Source of the DNA: Tetradesmus obliquus
Lineage: Eukaryota > Chlorophyta > Chlorophyceae > Sphaeropleales > Scenedesmaceae
Assembly (NCBI GenBank): GCA_030272155.1
Contig: CP126199.1
Location: forward strand, 992,001-1,056,000
Reading direction: 5' to 3'
DNA length: 64,000 nt
Below, one piece after another: positions 54,072-64,000 of the stretch (positions are counted from its first letter, which is position 1; each line of letters opens with the position of its first letter). The position numbers and the translations under genes are program-made. The notes below the pieces were generated by a model that searched no databases, was not told the origin of the DNA, and was given only the letters and a program-made list of their open reading frames with translations.

Positions 54072-57000
54072 ACGCAGCGGCGGCTGGATGGGCTATTCTG
54101 CAAAAGGGTTGTGATCATGAAGGAAGGTAGCATACGGCTGCGCAGTTGTGCAACGCGGTGATGCGCAGCAAGTGCGTTGACGCAGCCACTAGTCGGGAAC
54201 AGCAGCAGCGATAGGCAGTCGGCTGAGATGAGACACATGTTTCAGCGCTTGAGTTTTGGCCAACGGTTCTGCCATTGCAGCAGGCTGCTATCAGCAGGAT
54301 GCAGCGCGAGCAGGCAGAAGAGAGGCAGGGAGAGGGGCAGCGGGTGCCAGCTACAGCAGCCGCATGGCAGCTGTAGCTTCTCGGCAACCCAACTGCTGCT
54401 GCAGACACGGCAGCAGCAGCAGCAGCAGCCTCACAGTTGTGGGGCAGGTGCGGTGTGTGGCGCGGCAGTTTCAGCGCTACTTTTCTTATCGTGTGTTGGG
54501 GCGTTGCGCAACACGCGGCGCTTGGCGAGTGCTCCTTTTTATGCGCGCAGCTGTTTGTGCTACGTTGTGTGGCTGGTTGTGCAGTTTGCTCAACAGCTCA
54601 GCTGCGCAGCTTTTGAATTAGAATCTGTTTGTTTTTTGCGCGCTGGGACGCTCGCGGGAGATGGCAGAAGAACAGCATCGTCTGCGCCTGAGAGCATCAG
54701 TCAGCGATCAGGGGTAGCCCACTTGCTTAGCTCTTAGCTGGTAGCTCGTGTCTGCGTGGCGGGGGAGGTGCTCTGTGGACAGGCACTGTACTGCTGTCTT
54801 GCTTGTTTGGCCCGACAGGCTAGCACATACTTTGGCACTGCTTGGTAGACAGTTGTAGTTTCCAGGCGTCTGTGCGAGTGTGCGTGCTTAGAAGTGCGTC
54901 AGGTGCCTTTGCAGTGACCCCCTGCTGGCTGTTGATTGTGATCCACATAGTATTGCTGCTGTTTTATCAGAGTGCACAGTTCTGCATTGTAGCTGTGACT
55001 GCAACACACACACACACAACTTGGTTGATTCACACAGAAGGAGGTTTTGTACTGGGACACCGCTGCTGGCGACACACCTGGTGTGCTGCGTGCAGCGGCG
55101 AGGCAGTTGCACATAGCAGTTGGTCTGTGATCTTGTTGCATATGGCCCGTGATCTTGCACGTACATCTTTCTTTCCACACAGCTTGCATTGCATCAGGTG
55201 GATCAAGCGCCTTGCAGTGCAAGGCGCTTTGTGCAGTTCTGGTTATGATTCTGCCAAGTTAGGAAAGCGGTGCGGTTGGTAGGCACAGTTGGCACGCAGG
55301 GCTGTTGGCATGTCTGCCTCGCCGCCTATGCGGACATCACCTGCTACTGTGCTGGCTCGAAGAAAGGATGCTTGCTGTCACCATATCGTGCATCACCTTG
55401 CATGTTTGCTCTCTGCTTGGGGTAGCTTTGTGCCGTTGCTTGCACTGCAGAATCCTCCGTTCTCAGTGTGCTGAGTCGCTGCACAGGCCGCATCGTCTGC
55501 AGTACAGGCTGAAACAGTGCAAGCGAGTGTGCTCGAGATGTCTTGGACATGTTTGCTGCACCTAGAGATATCACCACCGTCTCTGTGAACAATGTCAAGA
55601 GGTTGTAGCCACATGTAGAGACTGCTGCAGGACAGTGGACGATGAATCCACTGGCCTTCGGGACAGCATCGCTGCATGTGTGCTTTCTGCGGGCTTTTGC
55701 TGCTGTACTGACACAGCTAAAACATGATGTTGGCTGTTGCGCACAAGCACCTCTTTTTGCTATGCATGCCTGCATGCGCCTGGTGCAAGCAGTGCGGCTG
55801 CATTTTGCAAGGTTGCCAGTGCTGTGGGGGTGCCGGGTGCCAGCTACAGCTGCTGCATCTGCTGGTGTTATATGTTTGGCTGCAGGATGCCAGCCTTCCG
55901 CTGCTCTTTTGGCTGCATGTTGTGGACTGCATGCTGTAGTGAGACAGCAGCGCAGCCTGGTGGACTTACCTGCCAGATGCTGCACCAGGTCATATGGTGC
56001 AGGGTCAACTGCAGGCTGTTGCATATGCTGTGTTCGTCCGGGGTATCGGTCCTGAGCATGTGCAACCGGCTGGTGCAGTATATGCCGTTGTATGTTATGT
56101 TGCTGTTGCTGTGTGCGTGGCTGCGATGCAATCCAGTTGCCGGAGACGGGAGTTGGATACCAGTTGCTGTTGTGACGTTGTCATGTGGCTGTGTGCTGCA
56201 TTGCAATCTCTTGATTAGCGCCTGTGGCTGGGCTTGATCTCTGAATCCTTGGTAGATTTGCGTTGCGTTGTGTGCTCCGTGGTTCTGGTTTGCAGTTGTC
56301 AATGCAGCCTATGTTCCAGCAGCTGCAGTTGGTTACCCCTTCAACACACAGTTGTTTAGTCTGTTGACTGGAACTGCTAATCACTGCTGATCACTGCGTA
56401 CATGCAGGCTGTGTGCTGCGTGTGTTTGGTGTGTGCACTAGAAGATCGCTGCCATTCTCTGTGGCTGCTGGATTTCAAACAGACACACACAAGCAGCCAG
56501 CAGCTTCCAGTGCCTGGCGAAGGGATGAGCCTCAGGCAAGTGGTTTGCTGCGGGTCCCAGTTTGGCAGCAGCAGAGCAGACAGGCTGAGGCGCCTCAGCT
56601 GACTCCTGTATACACACTGTACTTACCGTGCAAGCTGCGGATGAGCTCTGCAGCTGCTTCATTGTGTATGCAGCTCTGCTGTCCTGCAGCACGGCAAGCA
56701 TGAGCTCCTGTGTATGCAAGAGCATGCCTGTGTTGTGAGTCAGGTTGAGGGCGGGCCGCTGCAGCTGCTCCGGCAAGCTGTAGCGCCTGCCGGGTGCTGC
56801 GGCTGTTCCTGCAAGCTGTAGCACCTGCCAGGTGCTGCGGGTGTTCCTGCAAGCTGTAGCGCTTGCTAGGCGTGATGCTGTTGGACGGCCAGTGGCAGGC
56901 AAGCATTCATGCTGCTGCCACTGGCGCTGTTGTGGTGGCCAGGGTTTGCTCTCTGCACAAAGACGCCGGGCGTCATGCTGTGCAAACCCTGTATTCTGAA

Positions 57001-59587
57001 CCGATGTGGGTTGTGCAGCCCTCCACTGCCTGCTGTGCTTGGCCTGGAGACAGCTGCTGCTCTGTTGGGATGTACTGCTGTGGTTCTTTCCCCATGTGCC
57101 CCTGCGCCACATCTGGTGGTGCTCCTTTTCCAGTTTTTGGTCCATCACTGCTGGCCCATGCCTCTTCCATCCATACGCTAACTTGTGTAGGGTAGCACAC
57201 AGGAAGGCCGATAGCTGCTTGTAGTCAGTTGTCTGGGCAGTACTAGCGCCACGAGTAGGTTGGAAGTGCACTGCTAGGTTGGCGGGCGCTGATGTGTAGC
57301 AGTGAGTGTCAGTGCACGTCCACAGGCAGCTTGTGTTGCACAGGCTGGAACTAGGCCTGCTTTTGTTTTCACGCAGCACATGATGCAGTGTTTGTGTGCT
57401 GCAGCTTGGGCGTTGCCCATGCTTCTCAGTGTTCAGGTGTCACAGGTGGTGTAGGTAGGTCTGCATAGGTCCAGGGTATTTAGCACGCGTAGGCGGTGTA
57501 CGAAAAGCAAAAACCCACAAAAAAAAAATTATGCAAAGTCTAGTGTTGTGTGTGCGATGTACGGTGCGCACCGGCATTGTGCATTCTGCAGCAGCAGAAG
57601 TTGTCACAGGCTGCAGTTATTGTTGTTCCTTAGCTACGAAGCTGCCATACCATTGCTTATTTCAACAACTTTGACCAACAATAACCTTGACAGCAAGTTA
57701 ACATGTGGCTGGCGTTGACACACTGTACTCTTGCATACTGCTCTTGCTTTACTAAACTTCAACTACGACCTGGTGTGTGCTTGCTGGCGATGGTCTGTTC
57801 TTTTCTATGACAGCAGGACACACACAACAGCCATGCAGCGCTGCCGCAACATGCAGCACAGTTGTTTGGAGCAATGTGCTTGCATGTTGTGCAGCCACAG
57901 GTTGCTGGCACATGTGCAGCTGCATGCTTTGCTGCATGCTTGGCTGCACGCTTTGCTGCATGCTGCGCCATGTGCGGCATGACGTGCAGCTGCTGCTCAG
58001 TGAGGTGATGCATGCACACAGTGCTGCTCTGACAGTCATTTAAGGTGTGGCGTGACGCTGCAGCCTGTCCCTGCTCCGAAGCCCCTGTGGGTGGTTTGGA
58101 ACGGGGTTTTGACCAGAAACCCTGGCTGCGTTTTTGACCTGCGCGAAAGCTGCGCGCTTCATCGATTGCGATATGTGTCCCCGGAAACGTCCGGATGTGT
58201 TGTGGCAGGGTAGTTGGGTCTTGGCAATGCACTGAGCACTGCACATGGTTGCAGCGTTGCGTGGTTTCAGTTGGCAGAAGTACCTCTTACAAGAGCAAGC
58301 AGCGTTGCGGGTCTGGCATCTGCCAAATGCTGCAGGCAGCCGTGCTGCATTTGCATGGCTTGGAGGGGGTTGTTGCACTTGCGCAGGTGTTGCTCAACAG
58401 TGGGGGTGCAGGGGAAGGGTTGTGTCGCTTGTATGTCGCTTCCAAAACATCCTTTGGAGCAGACGCTCGCACATGCCTATGCCTTGGAGGCTTGCCTGTG
58501 TTGCATATGGAGGCCCTTTTGTAAGTGCTGAGCTCAAGAGTTGTGAAACAGTGCAATTGCAGCCACCAAGGGGCATGCAGGGTCCCGTGTGCTTGGCGAT
58601 ATGAGCCTGGCACCCAAGGCAGGGATGTGCTTGCTTCTGTAACCTGCAAATAGCAATTTCAAAAGGGGTTGAGGCTTGCGGCACCTCCTTGACGACGGCC
58701 TAGCCACACTCGCTTCAATAGGACTTCAGGACTGTGACAATAATGTTTGACTTCCAAACAGTTGCCAGCCGGTCAAAGTAACATGACATCCTGATGTTGC
58801 CATGGTTCTGACATACAAAACCAGTCTATAGCCTGCTATTGGACGCCCAAGTGCACTTGCAGGATGAGTCATAAAATGATGTCTTGTATGCGCTAACGAG
58901 AATGTATGCAGCGCGCGCATTGCAAGCCAGTGCAGAGTCTGTGTACAGCACCTGGCAACCATCAACGTGCATTGCCCACTCTCCCCACCCCACATACATG
59001 AGAAATCGCTGCTGGCAGATGTGCACGAAGCATGTAGGCTGAATCACAACACTATGTATTCCCTGCAAAAGAAAGCGGAACACGCAAGCCGTTGATTGCC
59101 ACCCAGCTTGAGTGCACATCTTGGCCACAGTAAAAACGGGTGTACACCACCATGCATCAAGTGTGTCAAATCACAGCATATGCTCAGGCATGAACCACAT
59201 GCAGATGTGCACATGCCACTTTATACAGGGCCACCAGATGGCAGCAGAACTGCTGCAAACACAAGTTGGCCACCTGGTGGGAGGTGTGCTACAACAGCAC
59301 GCATCCTGGCTGCACGCCTGCTGCGGCACAGCACTGCCGGTCTGACTGCGCTGCACTGCTGCAGCTCCACCGCTGTGCCTGTTGCTGCCTTGTTGCTGCA
59401 GCAATGACAGGATGCTAGGTAGCCTTCTTGCTCTGCTCTGCTCTCCGGCTGCTGGGGTGACTGCTGCAGGCTTGCAATGGAGCTGCTGCAAAAAGCTTAG
59501 ATCAGGCAATATGCAACAATGATACAAAAACGCAACGGCACTGTCGGCAGCACAAGGGTGGTCTCACAGCCCACCGCCAACATGTGG
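54072..59587. other. 5.5-kb region without a recognised gene
   Basis: Between the 3' ends of the cyclin and UBC9 genes. It contains an ACACAC run (about 55005-55017), a ~48-bp three-copy tandem repeat (56765-56872), an A-run near 57522, and a 313-codon minus-strand frame (56438-57379) judged fortuitous. No exon chain or family motif. Confidence 0.45.
56765..56872. repeat. ~48-bp tandem repeat, two to three copies
   Basis: Units of GCAAGCTGTAGC.CCTGCC, GGGTGCTGCGG and TGTTCCT, imperfect, in non-genic DNA. Confidence 0.75.
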
Positions 59588-59735
59588 CTAATCCAAAGGA
59601 GGGTACTGCGCTGCCTGCTTGCGTACCAGCTGCGTGTACTCTGCCCGCTTGGTTTTGTAGCACTGGTATGCGGGCATCTGCGCTGGGCTCTGGATGTTGG
59701 GCGTGTCCAGCAGCTCCTACAGGCAACACAACACA

Positions 59736-59771
<36 letters not shown>

Positions 59772-59874
59772 GCAGCGTAATGACATCAAATAGGCAAGGT
59801 GGAAGTGACGTTGTGCGTCGGGTGTGTCTAACAGCTCCTGCCAGCAGCACACGGGTGTGTGACACAACAGACAG

Positions 59875-59930
<56 letters not shown>

Positions 59931-61483
59931 CTGGCGGCGGCGGCGGCAGCAGCGTAGTGACAGGGTGCAGGCAAGTATTAGTGTTGCTGTGCAGTTGTGG
60001 CATGGGTGGTGTTGATGGTGGTCCATGTCATCAGCTCAAACAGAGGACCACATAGAGCATCATATCAAAGACAAGTGCTCAGCAAGCTGCATATGAATCA
60101 CAACCAAGAGCTGTCAACTGCTCCAGCCGCAACTGCCGGCTGGGTGTTGGTTAGTGCTTGCAGCCCCTGCCGTAACTTGCGCGGATGGTGAGTAAAAACA
60201 CACCTCGTAGCTCGTTCATTCATTCATGCAGCATCCCACCTGCATGCCGACCAGGATCTGCGCTAGCGTGATGGACGGCTTCCAGCTGCCAATCTGCACA
60301 GGGGCAGCAGCAGCAGTAGAGTGGCGGCCAGGGAAGCGTGTTTAATAGCGCTTGGCCACTACTACCAGCCTACTGCCAGTGCAGTGTGTGCACTAGGTAC
60401 TGTAACTCTCTACTAGGTGCTGCAGCGGCACCTGAATGACTTGGATCTGGCAGATGGCCCGGCATTGCGCCTGCATGCGAGTCCTGCATGTGTTGGACAT
60501 GAGCTGCAGCTGACAACGTGGCTGCTAGGGTTTGACTCAGCATTATGCTTGACCAGTTTGACCGACAGTCGTTTCAAATGTGCTCACCGGCTGCGGGTTG
60601 ACTATGCTGAGGCACACTTTGCCTGTGCCGTAAACGTTGGGGTGGAAAAAGCCTGCAGGGAAGTAGCACTGCAGCACACACAGGCACGGGGCAGGGTGCA
60701 GAAGCCAGCGCAGACATATTAGTAGTGCAAAGACAGCATGGCGCATGCATGCAGTGGTGGGGACAGCGGCCAGCTACAGACAGCAGAGCGCGTGTTGCCG
60801 CGAGCGCCCCAGTGCAGACCTGTCGGCCAGCGACATGCCTGTGCCTTCGACAACTCTGCAGCGCCCGCAACGCTCCAGGCTCTGCTTTCACTGCCTTTAA
60901 ACTGTGCATGCTGACTGTATGCTGCTGCCAATTGGGGCCCAGCTGCCGAGCGGCTCCTGCATGCTGAAGCTGCGCTGCCTATACGTGTAAGTCAGCATGC
61001 CTGCGTCTGCGACTGTCCTGCACATGCAGGCGCATCTGCCGCTACCTCACTGCTGCCAAGCTTTGCATGATGGCTGCATGCTTTTGTTACAACTGTGGCC
61101 TAGCTCCAAAGTGGTTTCCTGCAAGCTGCAGCTGCATATATATATATATATATGTGCACACACCTCTGGAGGTGTGTCTGGGTATGAGTCAGCAAAGCGA
61201 AGCTCCAGAGGGTACAGTCCACCCTCCCATGGAGTGCCTGCCTTGCCAGGTATGTAACACTTCCATTTCTTTATGTTCGTGGCCCTGCAGCATGCGGCGA
61301 TGGATCCTCATGTACTGCTGCATCGAAAAGCCAGCACATGCAATGTGGCACATGCAGTGCTGTGGGTGTTGCTGCATCTGCGCACCCATCAGGCTGCTGC
61401 TCTGGCTTGGCAATGAAGCCGAACGGCTTGTCTTTCCGCCAAGCTTTCCGTTCCTGGGCTAATCTGGCTGCAGCTAGGGACAT
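59588..61483 (-). CDS. UBC9: SUMO-conjugating enzyme E2 (UBC9/SCE1)
   Basis: Exons 61386-61483, 61164-61284, 60588-60668, 60240-60293, 59588-59716; 160 aa, the usual UBC9 length, phases match. It transfers SUMO from the SAE1/SAE2 E1 to lysines on nuclear proteins. Conserved runs: [19 protein letters not shown] (N-terminal SUMO/E1-binding helix), [27 protein letters not shown], the catalytic [15 protein letters not shown] with HPN and active-site Cys, [16 protein letters not shown], and [16 protein letters not shown]. The extreme C-terminus is slightly altered (QAAQYPPLD). The start Met precedes the UBC9-typical [11 protein letters not shown] partial copy of exon 5's start lies in intron 4. 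The upstream side carries a minisatellite and Helitron-like elements. Confidence 0.95.
59747..59768. repeat. CAG array before UBC9 exon 5
   Basis: Seven to eight CAG units; CTG in the gene's sense, about 30 bp upstream of the exon 5 acceptor at 59716. Confidence 0.9.
59804..59852 (-). repeat. UBC9: Echo of UBC9 exon 5 start
   Basis: In sense it reads GGCAG|GAGCTGTTAGACACAC, matching the start of exon 5 (ELLDTP). It then diverges. It lies about 125 bp upstream and is followed further upstream by its own CAG array (59876-59930). Confidence 0.8.
59876..59930. repeat. CAG array in UBC9 intron 4
   Basis: About 18 CAG units, then CGG units. It stands to the exon-5 echo as the array at 59747 stands to the real exon 5, so the array plus exon edge look duplicated together. 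Confidence 0.9.
61138..61153. repeat. AT dinucleotide microsatellite
   Basis: About eight TA units in UBC9 intron 2, directly downstream of the exon 2 donor in the gene's sense. Confidence 0.9.
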
Positions 61484-61825
61484 TCGCTACTGCTGAACCC
61501 CTGGGGGGTCCCTGTGCTGCTGCTGCTGTTCACCGCAACTGCTACTGGACTACTATGAAGCAGGTGCCTGTCAGCCGAATACGATCGATGACAACGTGGA
61601 AGTGGTGGCGCGATTTAGAGAGCTTTGGGACACGTGCTGCGTGCGTTGTTGCTGTCGAAATTTTGAACAGCAGTGATTTGAATGGCGTTGAGTTAACGAT
61701 GTAGCTGGTCGACGCAGTGCAAGAAAGCTCCAAATTAAACACAATTGGCAGCGGATATCAAGATAACAACATGGAGAGCAGGTGTAGCTTGTCCTCTCCT
61801 GGGTGTCACTGCTGCCAAAACACAC

Positions 61826-62012
61826 ACGTGAAAACACAACCAGGGTTGTGAAAACACAACCAGGGTTGTGTCAAGGTTGGCAGGCCACGTGAAAACACAA
61901 CCAGGGTTGTGTCAGGGTTGGCAGGCCCTGCCTGACATCAGACACGTCATCATCTGACACGTGAAAACACAACCAGGGTTGTGTCAGGGTTGGCAGGCCC
62001 TGCCTGACATCG
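61826..62012. repeat. Minisatellite upstream of UBC9
   Basis: Three to four copies of a unit starting ACGTGAAAACACAACCAGGG and continuing TTGTGTCAGGGTTGGCAGGC, variable in length because of internal deletions. CACAACC..GGTTGTG inside each unit is a small palindrome. Confidence 0.88.
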
Positions 62013-62050
62013 AAGGCAGATGGGCAAAGTAGTGCTTGTACAGGAGGCCA

Positions 62051-62442
62051 CTAGCAGTTTCCCGTGACTACGTCACTCCTATCTAGTAAGGATAGGCGGC
62101 ACCCTTGCTTGGTGGTGCTGTCCTCAAGGCAACAACTGCAACACCTGCAATTAAAAGCCACCCATGATCATCCCTACCCCGTGCGCCTTTCGCTTAATGT
62201 ATTCGCCTCTTTCATCGCTTGTTAGATTATTGTTGCTTCACTGCCTGCTGTTCCTGCTGTAGCCCGTGATGTTGGCAGTAGCACCCCGCAACAGAACACC
62301 GCTGCACCCAGCCCACGGCCTCGATTTCAAGTGCCCAACCTATATTTTTCTGTTGCTATCGCGCCTTCGTTGCGTCCTCTGCACTTTCGAATCGCCCTGG
62401 GGTTCAACGGCCAGGCCCTAAGCCAGGCTTCTGACTGACTGA
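62051..62442 (-). mobile_element. Non-autonomous Helitron-like element, copy 1
   Basis: About 0.39 kb, on the minus strand starting TCAGTCAG (near 62442) and ending GGGAAACTGCTAG at 62051, followed by T. A GTGACGTAGTCAC hairpin lies 9 nt before the terminal CTAG. TC start, hairpin and CTAG|T end are the structural marks of Helitrons. No coding capacity. Confidence 0.65.
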
Positions 62443-62675
62443 CCTTCTTGCAGGAACAGCAGGCAGTGAAGCAAACTATTTGAAAAGCGATGGCTTGAGA
62501 CGATTACTTTAAGCGAAAGGCGCCCGGGGTAGGGATGATCATGGGTGGCTTCTAAAATTGCAGGTGTTGCAGTTGCTGCCTTGAGGACAGCACCAGCAAG
62601 CACGGGTGCCCCCCATCCTTACTTGGGCCTCCCATCCTTACTAGATACAAGTGACGTAGTCACGGGAAACTGCTA
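62443..62675 (+). mobile_element. 5'-truncated Helitron-like copy 2
   Basis: Matches the 3' 230 bp of the family, ending GTGACGTAGTCAC..CTAG then T. It directly abuts copy 1 in opposite orientation, so the pair forms a palindrome. Confidence 0.6.
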
Positions 62676-62694
62676 GTCCATTACTAAAAAGCCA

Positions 62695-62961
62695 GTCTGT
62701 TGCGGGGTGCTACTGCAAAGCATCACGGGCAACAGCAGGGATGACTGGCAGTGAAGCAAAGATCCAAAAGGAAACTCGATTGAGTCTGATTCCAGCAGTA
62801 ATGCACACGTAGCACGGGTTACGGGATGCCTGCGTGGCTCAGGTTGTACACAGGTGCAGGTGGTTGAAGTGCTGCTCAAGGCCTAGGATAGCACCAGCAA
62901 GCACAGGTGCATTGCCATCCTTAGTTGATAGAAGTGGCGTAGCCACGGGAAACTGCTAGTA
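62695..62961 (+). mobile_element. 5'-truncated Helitron-like copy 3, diverged
   Basis: The most diverged member. Its terminal hairpin is GTGGCGTAGCCAC, a paired change in both arms relative to GTGACGTAGTCAC. It ends CTAG followed by T. Confidence 0.6.
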
Positions 62962-62969
62962 CGGTCCGT

Positions 62970-62976
<7 letters not shown>

Positions 62977-63001
<25 letters not shown>

Positions 63002-63396
63002 CAGAAGCCTGGCTTAGGACCTGGCCGTTGAACCCCAGGGCGATTGGATAATGTGCAGAGGAAGCAAACGAGAGTGCGAGAGCAACAGATAAAAGTTAGT
63101 GTAGACATGTGAAGTCGTTTCGAAGCCGTGGGCTGGGTGCAGCGGTGTTCTGTTGCGGGGTGCTACTGCAAAACATCACGGGCTACAGCAGGAACAGCAG
63201 GCTGTGAAGCAACGATATCTGGGAAGCGATGGCGTGAGAATATTACTTTCAGCGAAAGGCGAACGGGATAGGGATGATCATGGGTGGCTGCTAAGATTGC
63301 AGGTGTTGCAGTTGCTGCCTTGAGGACAGCACCAGCAAGCACGGGTGCCTCCCATCATTACTAGATAGGAGTGACGTAGTCACGGGAAACCGCTAG
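62977..63396 (+). mobile_element. Non-autonomous Helitron-like element, copy 4
   Basis: About 0.4 kb, opening in a TCAG array (62977-63004) then AAGCCTGGCTTAGGACC, ending GTGACGTAGTCACGGGAAAC then CGCTAG and T. It is full-length relative to copy 1, of which it is an inverted copy. Confidence 0.65.
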
Positions 63397-64000
63397 TTTC
63401 TTTTTAGTAATAGTAATGGATGGATAGGCTCAACCGCTGAGGCGCAGGCTGCCTACCACGTGGTTGCGTGCACGCAACTCTGCTTGCATCATAGCAGGCA
63501 CTGTACATGTTGGCAACTCTGCTTGCAGTGGGCCCAATTCGACACTGCACAAGCCCAAGACCGGGGGCCATCACCCATCTAAAGCAGACCAGTGACACAA
63601 ACATTTTGCTCAGCTGCTGTTGGAAAGGCATCAGATCGTTAGTATGACTTTGCTGGCAGGTCAGGGCTGCTATCTGTGCAAGTGGCGCAAGTGCCGCCGC
63701 AGGCAGATCGCATGCTCTTGCGCACCAGCAGGCGCCAGCATACCGTTGTCACAGCTAGCTGTACGGTTCAGCTCAGAGGACGTGTAAATCCGTTCTTATA
63801 CAGCATGCCGGCAGTCGAGTTGCTGCCGGCTGCCCTACACTGCAGGCCCTCTACAGGCCCAGCATGCTCAAGCAACAGGTAGAACACAGCAACGCCTCAT
63901 AGAGTTCCTGAGCAGAGTTTGCACAGCAGCATTCTGGTCGACTGGTGCCTACACCTTAGGCCTGTTGACCAGCTGACCAGCTGACCCGCTGCATGCAGGG
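63397..64000. other. Right edge, no gene recognised
   Basis: About 600 bp with short open frames on both strands and no family motif. It may be the edge of a further gene outside the window. Confidence 0.4.

Noticed and set aside
56438-57379. 313-codon minus-strand open frame
   Set aside because: No recognisable domain, Gln/Ser/Thr-rich composition expected by chance here, partly made of a local tandem repeat. Kept only as a possibility.
62051-63396. A single foldback transposon with ~400-bp inverted arms
   Set aside because: The arms are better explained as two separate Helitron-like copies in opposite orientation, because each has its own TC start, hairpin and CTAG|T end and two further same-type ends lie between them.
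1-64000. Retroviral, Polinton-like or other virus-derived sequence; rRNA and tRNA genes
   Set aside because: No reverse transcriptase, integrase, capsid or polymerase motif and no LTR pair was noticed; no convincing tRNA or rRNA segment. A profile search could still find short remnants.

Overview
The window is nuclear DNA of a chlorophyte green alga. Evidence: intron-rich protein genes with GT-AG introns, TGTAA polyadenylation signals, a plastid-lumen FKBP, an M11 gametolysin-type protease (a family expanded in Chlorophyceae), an XB3-type ankyrin-RING ligase, and heavy CAG/CTG triplet repeats. A Chlorophyceae (volvocalean or Scenedesmus/Tetradesmus-like) origin is inferred from gene content only.

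Layout: 353-9768 (+) 3' half of the spliceosomal helicase gene AQR; 10748-12500 (+) F-box-like/leucine-rich protein; 13266-15826 (-) tandem universal-stress protein, head-to-head with 15952-18241 (+) FKBP18-like lumenal immunophilin; 18242-22788 no convincing gene; 22789-27854 (-) secreted M11 metalloprotease; 29261-34627 (-) TBC RabGAP; 36035-39708 (+) ankyrin-RING E3 ligase; 43089-50289 (-) anaphase-promoting complex subunit APC2; 51846-54071 (+) mitotic-type cyclin, divergent from APC2; 59588-61483 (-) SUMO-conjugating enzyme UBC9; 62051-63396 a nest of short Helitron-like elements. All gene models were spliced by hand. The exons of AQR (visible part), the LRR gene, USP, FKBP18, M11, TBC, XB3, cyclin and UBC9 join with matching codon phase. 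APC2 joins except at one N-terminal junction.

The most striking feature is not a gene. Five genes (AQR, M11 protease, TBC, APC2, UBC9) carry many partial tandem copies of their own splice junctions inside the neighbouring introns. A copy is either the end of an intron plus the start of the next exon, or the end of an exon plus the start of the next intron. I call these splice-junction echoes. They occur in sets of one to about seven, are diverged, often contain stops, and frequently keep a usable AG or GT. TGC/CTG triplet arrays, oriented with transcription, sit just upstream of at least 13 true 3' splice sites and appear to serve as the pyrimidine tract. Both patterns suggest a genome in which local replication slippage continually duplicates exon edges.

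Functionally, APC2, the cyclin next to it, UBC9 and the RING ligase all belong to ubiquitin/SUMO and cell-cycle control. Whether the grouping is more than chance cannot be judged from one window. No retroviral, Polinton-like or other virus-derived element, rRNA, tRNA or CRISPR array was recognised.
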